Part shown: one piece after another, positions 14,554-22,492 of the stretch
Layout: every line of letters starts with the position of its first letter
Position numbering within the stretch: the stretch's first letter is position 1
Virus record (IMG/VR): IMGVR_UViG_3300046009_004047
Coordinates: 1-26,923 of that record
Source of the DNA: a virus
DNA: 26,923 nt
Reading direction: 5' to 3' (one strand)
Translations under genes and position numbers: made by a program
Notes under the pieces: model-generated
The model's input: only the letters and a program-made list of their open reading frames with translations
Database searches by the model: none
What the model was told of the DNA's origin: nothing

Positions 14554-15035
14554 TGTCTTGGACAAAACGTGAATTAGTCATACAGGCTTTTGAAGAAATA
14601 GGGTATGCGTCATATATTTATGATGCTATGCCTGAACAGCTTGATAGCGTTTTGCGAACATTAAATGTGATGATGGCTTCATGGAACGCTATCGGTATTC
14701 GTATTGGATACCCGATAGCATCCGATCCAAGTAACGATGATATTAATCAAGATAGCCAAATCACCGATTCAGCTATCGAAGCTGTTTATACTAATTTAGC
14801 TATTCGTATTGCCCCAAGGTTCGGTAAAACAATACCACAAGAGTTACGGCAAACTGCAAAAAGCACATATGATAATTTATTAACTAAATTAGCTATGCCG
14901 CCACCTATGCAGTTTCCAAACACATTACCTTCAGGTGCGGGTAATAAACCTTGGCGTTCTCCATATAAAGTATTTTTGGATAATCCAGTTGATCCATTAT
15001 TAGCTGATAATTCAGATCAAATTGAGTTTGAATAA
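14553..15035 (+). CDS. Tail accessory factor, P22 gp4-like
   Basis: 160 residues, about the size of P22 gp4 (166 aa). Features match the family: WTKRELVIQAFEEIGYA at the start, EQLDSVLRTLNVMMASWNAIGIRIGYP, DSAIEAVYTNLAIRIAPRFGKTIPQELRQTA, and a proline-rich end. In P22 this protein binds the portal and forms the ring that carries the rest of the tail. The start shares one base with the preceding stop (TAATG), and its own stop shares one base with the next start. Assignment strong on sequence pattern and order. Confidence 0.9.
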   Translation: MSWTKRELVIQAFEEIGYASYIYDAMPEQLDSVLRTLNVMMASWNAIGIRIGYPIASDPSNDDINQDSQITDSAIEAVYTNLAIRIAPRFGKTIPQELRQTAKSTYDNLLTKLAMPPPMQFPNTLPSGAGNKPWRSPYKVFLDNPVDPLLADNSDQIEFE

Positions 15036-16630
15036 TGCCCACAATAAACCAACTTTCTAAAGTTTCAAGTCTAAGTGATGGTGATTTGATACCTATGCAA
15101 TCTGAAACTTTAGGTGATGCTAGGGCTATTAGTGCTGGTAATTTAGCTAGTTATGTTAATGGTAAGTTAGGTGCGATTAATACTGGTACAGGTGGCGATA
15201 CAGGTGGTGGTACAACTATAATTAATTCAAATCCATTAGCTGTAATTCCAAAAACAAATGTTAATAAATTGTGGGAAAAGTTTAATACAGGCGAACCAAT
15301 TTATTCAACTCCAATATTTGTTCCTGATTTTACTTCATCTTCTTATTCTGGCCCTGTTTTTATTTATCAATCTTGGGATTGGTATTTATATGTTATTAAA
15401 GTTTCAGATGGTTCTACAGTTTGGCGTTATCCATTCGGCGCACCTAATTATGGTAGAGCGCAGTATGTTAAAATAGGTTCAACACAATATATATTTGGCG
15501 CAAGCCATGATGGTAATGTTTATTGTTTGAATCAAGAAGGAACTAAGATTTGGGATTTTAAAAATCTATATGACAGAGAAGGATCAGGAACGTTTGTTTA
15601 CAACGGTCTGGGTAATTTCACAGATGTTTCAAAAAATTGGGCTACTAATTCGTTTATTAGGTCAATTTCAACGGGAACATATAACGCGAATATTACGATA
15701 ACAATTGGAAGTACACCGACTAACTTTGTAGTTAAAGCATGTTCAGGTAATTCAATTGATATTTATGATCCTGCTGGGTTGACTATAGGTAATACATATT
15801 CATATGTAGTTACGCCAAAATATGAATCAGATATTTATTATCAACATGCGGGTACTGTGAGTGTTGAATCTGGTGTTGGTTATTTATATGTAACTGGTTT
15901 TGATAATCAATGTGTTAAATTATCAATGGTTGGTTCGTTAATCTGGAAGTATTCAACTTTAGAAAACATTGAACCATTCCCATTAGTTAATGATATTGAT
16001 AATGATGGTGTTTTGGAATGTGTATTTCCTTCAGTTGATGGTAAGTTTTATGTAGTCAATGCTGTAACTGGTGTTCTTGAAGGATCGTATACAGGCGGTG
16101 AAGGTTTCGATGCTTATATTAAAGTAGGTCAAATTAAAGGAACATCGACAAAATTTGTAGTATCAGGTTGCCGTGATGGTAGAGTCTATTCGATGAACGG
16201 AACCACTAAAGCTTTAGATTCAAAATCAACTAGTTTTGGATCGTTATCAGGTAATGATATTGATGCTGGTGTTGCTTTATTTGATAACGGCAATGGAACA
16301 TTTAATGTAATAAGTGTGGGTGATGCTGGGTTTATAGTTTGCCTTGATTATAACATGAATGTATTGTGGCGAATAGCTTCAGGGTTATTATTTAACTCAA
16401 CTCCACAAGTTGCTTATATTCAAGAGCAGCAAGTTATCATAGCTTGTGATATGGCAGGAGCAGTTACAATAATTTCAGGAACCGGAACATTGCTATCTCA
16501 ATTCCATGTTAAAGGTGGTATTGAAGGAACTCCTTATATCGGTGATGTTAATGGTGATGGTTATCAAGAAATGATGATAACTACATTAGATGGTAATGTT
16601 TATTTGTATAGATTAACTGGAATATCATAA
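15035..16630 (+). CDS. Tail fibre/receptor-binding protein with beta-propeller repeats (531 aa)
   Basis: The N-terminal ~50 residues (INQLSKVSSLSDGDLIP ... GNLASYVNGKLGA) form an anchor shared with the next gene. A glycine/threonine linker follows, then repeats of PQQ/FG-GAP type to the end. Examples are DWYLYVIKVSDGSTVWRYP, HDGNVYCLNQEGTKIWDF, DIDNDGVLECVFPSVDGKFYVVNA and GDVNGDGYQEMMITTLDGNVYLY. The DxDxDG loops look like calcium-binding FG-GAP sites. A beta-propeller is an uncommon choice for a phage tail protein and could bind host sugars or a surface protein. No catalytic residues seen. Its start codon lies inside a reverse TGTGGGCA copy. Confidence 0.8.
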   Translation: MPTINQLSKVSSLSDGDLIPMQSETLGDARAISAGNLASYVNGKLGAINTGTGGDTGGGTTIINSNPLAVIPKTNVNKLWEKFNTGEPIYSTPIFVPDFTSSSYSGPVFIYQSWDWYLYVIKVSDGSTVWRYPFGAPNYGRAQYVKIGSTQYIFGASHDGNVYCLNQEGTKIWDFKNLYDREGSGTFVYNGLGNFTDVSKNWATNSFIRSISTGTYNANITITIGSTPTNFVVKACSGNSIDIYDPAGLTIGNTYSYVVTPKYESDIYYQHAGTVSVESGVGYLYVTGFDNQCVKLSMVGSLIWKYSTLENIEPFPLVNDIDNDGVLECVFPSVDGKFYVVNAVTGVLEGSYTGGEGFDAYIKVGQIKGTSTKFVVSGCRDGRVYSMNGTTKALDSKSTSFGSLSGNDIDAGVALFDNGNGTFNVISVGDAGFIVCLDYNMNVLWRIASGLLFNSTPQVAYIQEQQVIIACDMAGAVTIISGTGTLLSQFHVKGGIEGTPYIGDVNGDGYQEMMITTLDGNVYLYRLTGIS

Positions 16631-17085
16631 TGTCAAACATTAGACAATTAACCGCAGTTGATGTAATTGAAGATAGTGATTTATTCCCTGTCTATGTTTC
16701 TGCGAACGGTGATACTAGAAAAGCGGCAGCTTCTTTATTTATTGATTATTTGCAAGGTAAAGTTACCGCAACTGACGATAAAATTACTCAGTATGCTGCA
16801 CCTTCAGCTACCGGATTCACTATTCAAATTCAAGATTCAAATGCTAGTGTTTGGTTAATACTGACTCCGTTAGCTGTTTATGCTTCAGGTACAATTAAAT
16901 TACCGTTAGTTCAAAACTGTAAAGATAAACAAGAAATTTTAATTAATACAACACAAGCTTTAACGTTGCTTACTGTTGATGGTAATGGTTCAACAACTGT
17001 GGGCATACCCACAACTTTAACTGCAAACCAGAGTTTCAAACTAAGGTTCGATGCTGTTATGAAAACTTGGTATAACATAACTTAA
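16630..17085 (+). CDS. Short tail protein sharing the fibre anchor domain (151 aa)
   Basis: Its first 45 residues (IRQLTAVDVIEDSDLFP ... LFIDYLQGKVTA) line up without gaps to the N-terminus of the preceding protein, sharing I-x-QL, V, D-x-DL-x-P, GD-x-R and Y-x2-GK. The rest is a beta-rich domain (FTIQIQDSNASVWLILTPLA ... TLTANQSFKLRFDAVMKTWYNI) of a kind seen at the ends of phage fibre and collar proteins. It is probably a tail component using the same docking site as the propeller protein. TAATG overlap upstream; a TGTGGGCA/TACCCACA back-to-back pair lies at 16998-17013. Confidence 0.7.
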   Translation: MSNIRQLTAVDVIEDSDLFPVYVSANGDTRKAAASLFIDYLQGKVTATDDKITQYAAPSATGFTIQIQDSNASVWLILTPLAVYASGTIKLPLVQNCKDKQEILINTTQALTLLTVDGNGSTTVGIPTTLTANQSFKLRFDAVMKTWYNIT

Positions 17086-17099
17086 CTTAGGTAATTAAA

Positions 17100-18773
17100 A
17101 TGAAATTAGATTTATACGGTTCGCACGTTAAAACTTTAGAAGTTGGTGAAACAATTTCAGTTTCAGTTAATGGTGATAATCCAACTGAAATATATTTAAG
17201 TACAATTCCTGGTAATCAACCTGAGCGATTTAGATTAATTGACAATCTTAGTAATGAAAATAAAACTTATGGGCCTTATGCTTATATAGCTAAAGTTCAA
17301 GTTTTAGCTAATGGTAATGACGTTGATATTGATACTGTTGTTTCACCTAGTGGTGGGGCTGGTGTTTCTAATAGTGAGGTATTAATCCCGTTTGGTGACT
17401 CGCTAGTTGCTAGATTTTGGAAGCAGCTCGGGCTGACTGGCAATATCACTGTTTCGGGCAATGTTGCTACTGTTACAACGTCAATCAATCATTTAGCACC
17501 AATAGGCAGTAGGATACGCATAGGCTTATCGTCTTATAGTGGTTTTAATGGTGTGTTCACAATCACAGCTACACCATTTGCCAATCAAGTAAGTTTTGCC
17601 GCTCCTGCTGATGCACCTGTATCGGTGGCGGCTGGTTCAGCGGTAATTTATTTTGAATCTGACCAAAACTTCTCAACTGAGTTTATTCAATACCTGAAAA
17701 TATTTAGCAAGCATCGTTTTTCAATCCCTTATAACGGTGGTCTTGGCGGTGATGATACAGATGAAGCGTTAGTCAGGTTTGAGCAAGAAAATATCATCGG
17801 CATGAATCCGGGCCGGATATTAATCATGCTGGGCACTAATGATTACATCAACGCCACAAGTCAAGACGCTTCTCAGGCTTTAGCCAATCTAACCAACATT
17901 TACAATCAATGTTTATCTGCTGGTATTGCTGTTGATGCATGTACCGTTCCGCCCTTGGGTTCTGGTCATGCAAGCGTATCTGATGTTACTAAAGCAGGAT
18001 TCCTAATGAACCTTAATAAGGGTATCCGTGATTTTGTTCGCGTAACCCCTGGCATGAGACTGCATGATGTGTATCAATGGGTAACTGACCCAGCGCAAGC
18101 GAATGGACAAGCACGGGCTAATTATCTGGTTGATACAGTGCATTTTGCTATCACGGGCGCTTGGAATGTCGGTAAAAACATGGCTGACAATTATGCCTCA
18201 TGGATAGGCGCTCATCCTGACAAGCTGCCAGTTTCACAAGCTGACGGTTGGACATTTAACACTAGCAGTAAAAACAGGTTTGCAAACCACTTAATGCAAG
18301 GGGCTGGCCCAATAGCTACGGGCTGGACAATACTCTACACAGGCGGAACAAAAACAGATTCTACTGTTGCGAGGACGCTTGTTAAGGATGGTGATGTTTT
18401 TGGACAAAATCAAAAAAGCATATTAAATGGCACTGCTGGGACTCATCTTGTTTATCAAGAGCCGCACCTACGGTTAACTGCGGGTAAAACATACGTTGTT
18501 AGAGCCAGTGTGACCATATCAAAAGATACTTTCACCTCTATGCTTACTGAGATATCAGTAGGTTTTACCGTGGACGGTATCGCCAGAACCATTCGGGCCG
18601 GTATTGCTAATGTAATTGATTCGGCTGGAACATTTCAAATTGAAACGCCGCCATTTATATGGCCTGCCAGCTATACAGGAATCCCGTTGTTTTATCTTCG
18701 ATCTGTCCCTGCTGGCACATCAGCAGCAGGGTTTATCGAGTGGGGACGTGTTGAGTTAGAGCAGGTAGATTAA
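17100..18773 (+). CDS. SGNH-hydrolase tail protein, probable carbohydrate esterase (557 aa)
   Basis: Residues 1-90 form a small beta adaptor domain. The SGNH blocks follow: IPFGDSL (G99-D100-S101 nucleophile), YNGGLGGDD (N212-G213 region), MLGTNDY (G245-N247) and DTVHF (D345, H348). All catalytic positions are present. A beta-rich insert of about 75 residues (112-190) splits blocks I and II. The C-terminal 180 residues look like a beta-sandwich carbohydrate-binding module. It probably removes acetyl or similar groups from host surface polysaccharide during adsorption. From about nt 17390 the DNA is visibly less AT-rich with different codon use, suggesting recent acquisition of all but the adaptor. 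Confidence 0.85.
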   Translation: MKLDLYGSHVKTLEVGETISVSVNGDNPTEIYLSTIPGNQPERFRLIDNLSNENKTYGPYAYIAKVQVLANGNDVDIDTVVSPSGGAGVSNSEVLIPFGDSLVARFWKQLGLTGNITVSGNVATVTTSINHLAPIGSRIRIGLSSYSGFNGVFTITATPFANQVSFAAPADAPVSVAAGSAVIYFESDQNFSTEFIQYLKIFSKHRFSIPYNGGLGGDDTDEALVRFEQENIIGMNPGRILIMLGTNDYINATSQDASQALANLTNIYNQCLSAGIAVDACTVPPLGSGHASVSDVTKAGFLMNLNKGIRDFVRVTPGMRLHDVYQWVTDPAQANGQARANYLVDTVHFAITGAWNVGKNMADNYASWIGAHPDKLPVSQADGWTFNTSSKNRFANHLMQGAGPIATGWTILYTGGTKTDSTVARTLVKDGDVFGQNQKSILNGTAGTHLVYQEPHLRLTAGKTYVVRASVTISKDTFTSMLTEISVGFTVDGIARTIRAGIANVIDSAGTFQIETPPFIWPASYTGIPLFYLRSVPAGTSAAGFIEWGRVELEQVD

Positions 18774-18950
18774 ATGAACATTAATTGGAGCGAAGCAAGC
18801 ACACGTAGGGGCGCCGTAGGGCTGGTGATTTTCATTGTCGGCTTAGGCTTAATCATCAACGGTGCTGATTCACGGGCTATTGAAACGCTGCTGTTATTAG
18901 GTGCTGGTGTTAGCAGCTACATGAAATTTACCATACCGGATCGTAAGTAA
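18774..18950 (+). CDS. Holin-like small membrane protein (58 aa)
   Basis: ATG 18774 directly follows the preceding TAA. Two hydrophobic segments are visible: AVGLVIFIVGLGLIING (about 14-30) and IETLLLLGAGVSSYM (36-50), with a polar RGAV start and a basic end. The opening INWSEASTRRGA resembles small phage proteins annotated as holins. A role in timing lysis is plausible but unproven, and no endolysin neighbour is present. Base composition is GC-richer than the phage average, as in the SGNH gene, so the two probably moved together. Confidence 0.65.
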   Translation: MNINWSEASTRRGAVGLVIFIVGLGLIINGADSRAIETLLLLGAGVSSYMKFTIPDRK

Positions 18951-18975
18951 TTTTAACCAAAATAGGAAGATTGAA

Positions 18976-19173
18976 ATGAGTGATTTTAAATCAAGACTGT
19001 TATTAGAGCGTGATGAATTACAAATAAAGACTGAAAAATTAAAAGATTTTATTTGTTCTGAAAATTTTAATTCTTTGCCTGATATTGAAAAACAAGCATT
19101 GCGTGAACAATTTCATCACATGGGAAGATATTTTGAAATTGTTCACGCTAGAGCATTAAGATTTTGTAACTAA
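18976..19173 (+). CDS. Small helical protein resembling the crAss001_48-related family (65 aa)
   Basis: ATG 18976 with AGGA upstream. The protein is nearly all helical with the pattern RLLLERDELQIKTEKLKDFI ... F-x-L-x4-E ... LREQFHHMGRYFEIVHARA. This is the look of a widespread small phage family (crAss001_48-related, function unknown). It ends in a TAATG overlap with the next gene. The DNA returns here to AT-rich composition. Confidence 0.65.
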   Translation: MSDFKSRLLLERDELQIKTEKLKDFICSENFNSLPDIEKQALREQFHHMGRYFEIVHARALRFCN

Positions 19174-19346
19174 TGGAAGCAATCGGCGCACTATTTGAAG
19201 CGATCATGTTCTTTTTAGGAATCTATCAAGAACATGAGGTAACTAAAGAGCAATGCGCTCGCATGTGGGCGGAAGGTTATGTGATTTACCCACAAACCCA
19301 AGAAGAACACGAAAGGGCGCTAAAGTGCAGGGATTTGATCGAATAG
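19173..19346 (+). CDS. Small hypothetical protein (57 aa)
   Basis: Starts within the preceding stop (TAATG). The first 18 residues (EAIGALFEAIMFFLGIY) form a short amphipathic or membrane-leaning helix. A charged, cysteine-containing tail follows (KEQCARMWAEG ... ALKCRDLIE). Its place after a holin-like gene allows a lysis-accessory role, but no lipobox or spanin pattern is present. Function unknown; DNA slightly GC-richer than flanks. Confidence 0.5.
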   Translation: MEAIGALFEAIMFFLGIYQEHEVTKEQCARMWAEGYVIYPQTQEEHERALKCRDLIE

Positions 19347-19347
19347 T

Positions 19348-19539
19348 ATGGTTGATGAAAAAGATAAGATCATATTGGATTTGAAATTAAAGCTTGAAAA
19401 ATCTAGCGAAATTATAGAACACTTGAAGTCTAAGATATATAGGCTTCAAGTTGCTAATGTACATTTATTAAAAGTCATAAAAGATTGTTGTGATATGCTT
19501 TATGATAAATTAATTAAAGAATATGAGGATTTGAAATGA
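19348..19539 (+). CDS. Small coiled-coil protein (63 aa)
   Basis: ATG 19348 follows the preceding TAG by one base. Residues 3-50 form a continuous heptad-like helix (DKIILDLKLKLEKSSEIIEH ... SKIYRLQVANVHLLKVI), then a CCDM segment and a charged end. No membrane segment. Its stop overlaps the next start by four bases. Function unknown; could be an oligomeric structural or regulatory protein. Confidence 0.55.
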   Translation: MVDEKDKIILDLKLKLEKSSEIIEHLKSKIYRLQVANVHLLKVIKDCCDMLYDKLIKEYEDLK

Positions 19540-19835
19540 GAACTTCTTTTAGACCGCAATACGGTTCAACACAAAGTCATGCAGTTACATCAACATCATC
19601 TTCAAAGACGATAAACAAAGATGCTAAAAGTGTTCGTATTGTCAACACTGGTGCGGCTGAAGCTTATTTTAAAATTGGCGAATCCCCACAAACATCAAGT
19701 GCAACAGCCGGTGTTTATTTAGGCCCAGGTAAAGACATTATTGTTGAAAAAGCAGTCGGGGATACTACATTTGCTGCATATTCACCAACAACAACAACAT
19801 TGATTATTTGTACAGGTGAAGGTGGGTACAACTAA
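19536..19835 (+). CDS. Small beta-sandwich virion-type protein (99 aa)
   Basis: ATGA overlap with the preceding gene. A serine/threonine-rich start (STQSHAVTSTSSSKTI) leads to alternating beta strands (SVRIVNTGAAEAYFKIG, VYLGPGKDIIVEKAVGD, TTLIICTGEGG). This resembles small decoration or head-fibre-like proteins found before gp10-type genes in podoviruses. A virion surface role is likely from context, not proven. The stop shares a base with the gp10-like start. Confidence 0.6.
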   Translation: MRTSFRPQYGSTQSHAVTSTSSSKTINKDAKSVRIVNTGAAEAYFKIGESPQTSSATAGVYLGPGKDIIVEKAVGDTTFAAYSPTTTTLIICTGEGGYN

Positions 19836-21241
19836 TGCAAATCCCAATTCTGAATGGGATATACGCTGATCCAACTGGTAATTTCAGAACCGTATACCCT
19901 AAAAACTTAATACCAGTACCTAAAAAACAAGGTATATCTGAAGGTTACTTAAAACCGGCAGATGGTATTGTTGAGTTTGCAAATGGGCCTGGAATTGATC
20001 GCGGTGGAATAAATTGGAACGGTAGTTTATACCGTGCTATGGGTGATAAGCTTTGCCGAATAAACAGAAAAGGTGAAGTTACAATTGTGGGCACAATCGA
20101 CAATGGTGAGGAACCTGTATCGTTTGCGTTTTCATTTGATCGTTTGGCGATTGCATCCGAAAGGAAATTGTTCTATTACGATGGAACAAACTTTACTCAA
20201 GTGACTGATCCTGATTTGGGTGAAGTGTTGGACGTTGTTTGGATTGATGGTTATTTCATGACTACTGACGGTAATAGTTTAGTGGTCACTGAGCTTAATG
20301 ATCCAACACAAGTCAACAATTTGAAATACGGATCATCTGAAATTAACCCTGATTCCATTAAAGGTTTGTTGGTGTTTCGTGGTGAGGCTTACGCTATCAA
20401 CAGATATACAATTGAGGTATTTAGCAACGTAGGTGGGCAATTCTTCCCATTTCGACGTATTGATGGTGCGATGATTCCTTTAGGTGGTGTGGGTGTTAAT
20501 TCAGCTTGCGTGTATTCTAAAGAAATTGTAGCGGTTGTTGGTGGTGGCGAAAATGAACCTGTATCTGTATATTTTATACTAAATGGTCAACATACAAATA
20601 TATCAACAAGGGAAGTAGATACAATACTACAAAGTTACAGTGAAGCTGAATTAGCTTCAGTCTATGTTGAATCAAGATTAGATAGACAAAATTCATTTTT
20701 ATATATCCATTTGCCCACAAAGACTTTGGTGTATGACCACAAAGCCTCACAAGTAGTTGGTGAACCTGTTTGGTTTATTTTAACCAGTTCGATTGTCGAT
20801 GATGGTATTTATCGTGCAAGGTATTTAGTGTGGGTATACGATAAATGGATTACCGGCGACATAACTTCAAATAAACTTGGTTATTTTACTGATGAAGTTT
20901 CAGGCCATTATGATGATGAAGTCGGTTATGAGTTCGCAACTTCAATTCTATACAATGAAGGTAAAGGTATAATTATACACGAACTTGAATTGATTGTTTT
21001 ATCTGGTCATATTGCAAACAATGCTAAAACTACAATTTGGACTTCTTTTAGTACAGACTTAGAAACTTGGAGTATGGAAGTTCCAAGAACAGCAGGTAAA
21101 ATAGGTAATAGAAATGTAAGGTTGAATTGGTTACAGCAAGGTAACATGAGAAACTTTAGAATACAAAAGTTTCGAGGAACGTCTTCAGCTCACTTATCTT
21201 TTGCTAGATTAGAAGCAAGGATTGAAACTTTAAATGACTGA
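19835..21241 (+). CDS. Packaged-DNA stabilisation protein, P22 gp10-like
   Basis: 468 residues, nearly the length of P22 gp10 (472 aa). Shared pattern: an N-terminal NLIPVPKKQGISEGYLKPADG segment, RGGINWNGSLYRAMGDKLCRI, SFAFSFDRLAIASERKLFYYDG, then IEVFSNVGGQFFPFRRIDGAMIPLGGV, DTILQSYSEAELASVYVES and FLYIHLPTKTLVYDHKA, with a beta-rich C-terminus. In P22 it forms the tail hub under gp4 and plugs the channel after packaging. Here four or more cargo genes separate it from the gp4 homologue. TAATG start. Confidence 0.9.
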   Translation: MQIPILNGIYADPTGNFRTVYPKNLIPVPKKQGISEGYLKPADGIVEFANGPGIDRGGINWNGSLYRAMGDKLCRINRKGEVTIVGTIDNGEEPVSFAFSFDRLAIASERKLFYYDGTNFTQVTDPDLGEVLDVVWIDGYFMTTDGNSLVVTELNDPTQVNNLKYGSSEINPDSIKGLLVFRGEAYAINRYTIEVFSNVGGQFFPFRRIDGAMIPLGGVGVNSACVYSKEIVAVVGGGENEPVSVYFILNGQHTNISTREVDTILQSYSEAELASVYVESRLDRQNSFLYIHLPTKTLVYDHKASQVVGEPVWFILTSSIVDDGIYRARYLVWVYDKWITGDITSNKLGYFTDEVSGHYDDEVGYEFATSILYNEGKGIIIHELELIVLSGHIANNAKTTIWTSFSTDLETWSMEVPRTAGKIGNRNVRLNWLQQGNMRNFRIQKFRGTSSAHLSFARLEARIETLND

Positions 21242-21557
21242 TTCATTAAACTTATCGAGAAAACAGTTAGCTTCATTTTTACCAACTCAAGAGTTAATTA
21301 GAACTTTTGAAGAATTGTTGCGAATAGTTTCATCACTATCTACTGAGTCATACGATAATGTTATTGACCAATTAAATTCGATAAACGATCAACTGTTTGA
21401 AATTAATAATCAAATCAGTACATTAGAGTCTGCTATAACTAACGTTCAAAGTCAATTAACATCTTTTGTAGATTTAGTTGAACCACAAACACCTTATAAC
21501 GACGTTAATATTAAAAATAGAATAATGGCAATTGAAACACACTTAGGTATAAAATAA
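21234..21557 (+). CDS. Coiled-coil protein in the gp26 (tail needle) position (107 aa)
   Basis: Overlaps the gp10-like gene by eight bases. The middle is a long heptad coiled coil (NVIDQLNSINDQLFEINNQISTLESAITNVQSQL), ending with a short helix RIMAIETHLG. In P22 the gene after gp10 encodes the trimeric coiled-coil needle gp26 (233 aa). This protein is less than half that length but has the right position and fold type. A shortened needle or a tail plug is the best guess, at moderate confidence. Confidence 0.55.
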   Translation: MTDSLNLSRKQLASFLPTQELIRTFEELLRIVSSLSTESYDNVIDQLNSINDQLFEINNQISTLESAITNVQSQLTSFVDLVEPQTPYNDVNIKNRIMAIETHLGIK

Positions 21558-21904
21558 TGGCAATTGAATATAGTTTGTTGTTTGATCCAAAACAAGTAAA
21601 CAATGCTGCGGCAGACACTTTGTTTACAATACCAGCAGCATACCCTTCATCTACTATTTTAAGAAACGGTAGAGTTAGGTTCGCAAATACATCAGGTGCA
21701 GCAGTAACGATTGAAGTGTGGGCAGTACCTGACGGTGATACAGCAGCTAATGATAATAAGATATTACCTACATATTCAATACCAGCAAACTCATATATTG
21801 ATTTGGATTTGCCCTATATGGGTTTGGGTGCTATGCTACAGGCTAAAGCCGGTGCTGCAACTTCTATAACAGCATCATTTATAAATGGTTTTCTACAATC
21901 ATAA
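21557..21904 (+). CDS. Small beta-rich virion-type protein (115 aa)
   Basis: TAATG overlap upstream. The pattern YSLLFDPKQVNNAAADTLFTIPAAYP, GRVRFANTSGAAVTIEVWAVP and ANSYIDLDLPYMGLGAMLQAKAG indicates a compact beta sandwich. It is related in style to the 99-aa protein at 19536, which has a similar 'ATATS' small-domain composition, though direct homology is not clear by eye. Likely a minor virion protein; function unknown. Confidence 0.6.
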   Translation: MAIEYSLLFDPKQVNNAAADTLFTIPAAYPSSTILRNGRVRFANTSGAAVTIEVWAVPDGDTAANDNKILPTYSIPANSYIDLDLPYMGLGAMLQAKAGAATSITASFINGFLQS

Positions 21905-21909
21905 AAACT

Positions 21910-22491
21910 ATGAAAAACTTCCTTAAATTATTAGATGGTGCAGCTATAACTCAATTGGCATTAGCTTTGCATAGACTTGATAAAAATCCTGGTGGAATCT
22001 GGAAAGAAGATACTTATTTGCGTGATTATCCTCGAGGCCCGTTTGGTGATACCGAGTCGGTTATTTTGCGGTTTCCGCCACGATCAGTTCACGAAACTGA
22101 AGAAGCTTTAGCTAAACATTTGGAAAATTTCGATCAGCATGAAAATGTGGATCAACCTATTTTTAAGCTATTACCTGAAGCAAGACCTTTGATTTTTGGC
22201 CTTATGAATTTAGTTCAAGGTGAGCGTTTAGGACGTTGTATCATTAACAAGTTGCTTCCTGGTGGACAAATATACCCACATGCTGATACACCAGCACATG
22301 CCGAATATTGGGATCGTTTTCACATTGTAATCAAATCAGGCCCAGGTGCTAATTTTATTTGTGGGGATGAGCAAGTTAATATGCGTACTGGTGAAATTTG
22401 GTGGTTCAATAATGCAATTGAACATCAAGTAATTAATAATAGTTTTGAAGAACGTATCCATTTAGTTGTAGATATTAGAACGAGTAAATGA
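21910..22491 (+). CDS. Aspartyl/asparaginyl beta-hydroxylase-like 2OG-Fe(II) oxygenase (193 aa)
   Basis: The core has the iron-binding set H124-x-D126 (LLPGGQIYPHADTPAH) and distal H172 (NNAIEHQVINNS), with R182 placed to bind 2-oxoglutarate. RFHIVIKSGPGANFICGDE and MRTGEIWWFNN are typical of the Asp_Arg_Hydrox family. The enzyme probably hydroxylates an Asp, Asn or Arg side chain of a protein; the substrate is unknown, either host or a co-encoded virion protein. It sits between tail and ejection genes and is followed at once by an acetyltransferase, hinting at virion-protein modification. All key residues present. Confidence 0.85.
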   Translation: MKNFLKLLDGAAITQLALALHRLDKNPGGIWKEDTYLRDYPRGPFGDTESVILRFPPRSVHETEEALAKHLENFDQHENVDQPIFKLLPEARPLIFGLMNLVQGERLGRCIINKLLPGGQIYPHADTPAHAEYWDRFHIVIKSGPGANFICGDEQVNMRTGEIWWFNNAIEHQVINNSFEERIHLVVDIRTSK

Positions 22492-22492
22492 A

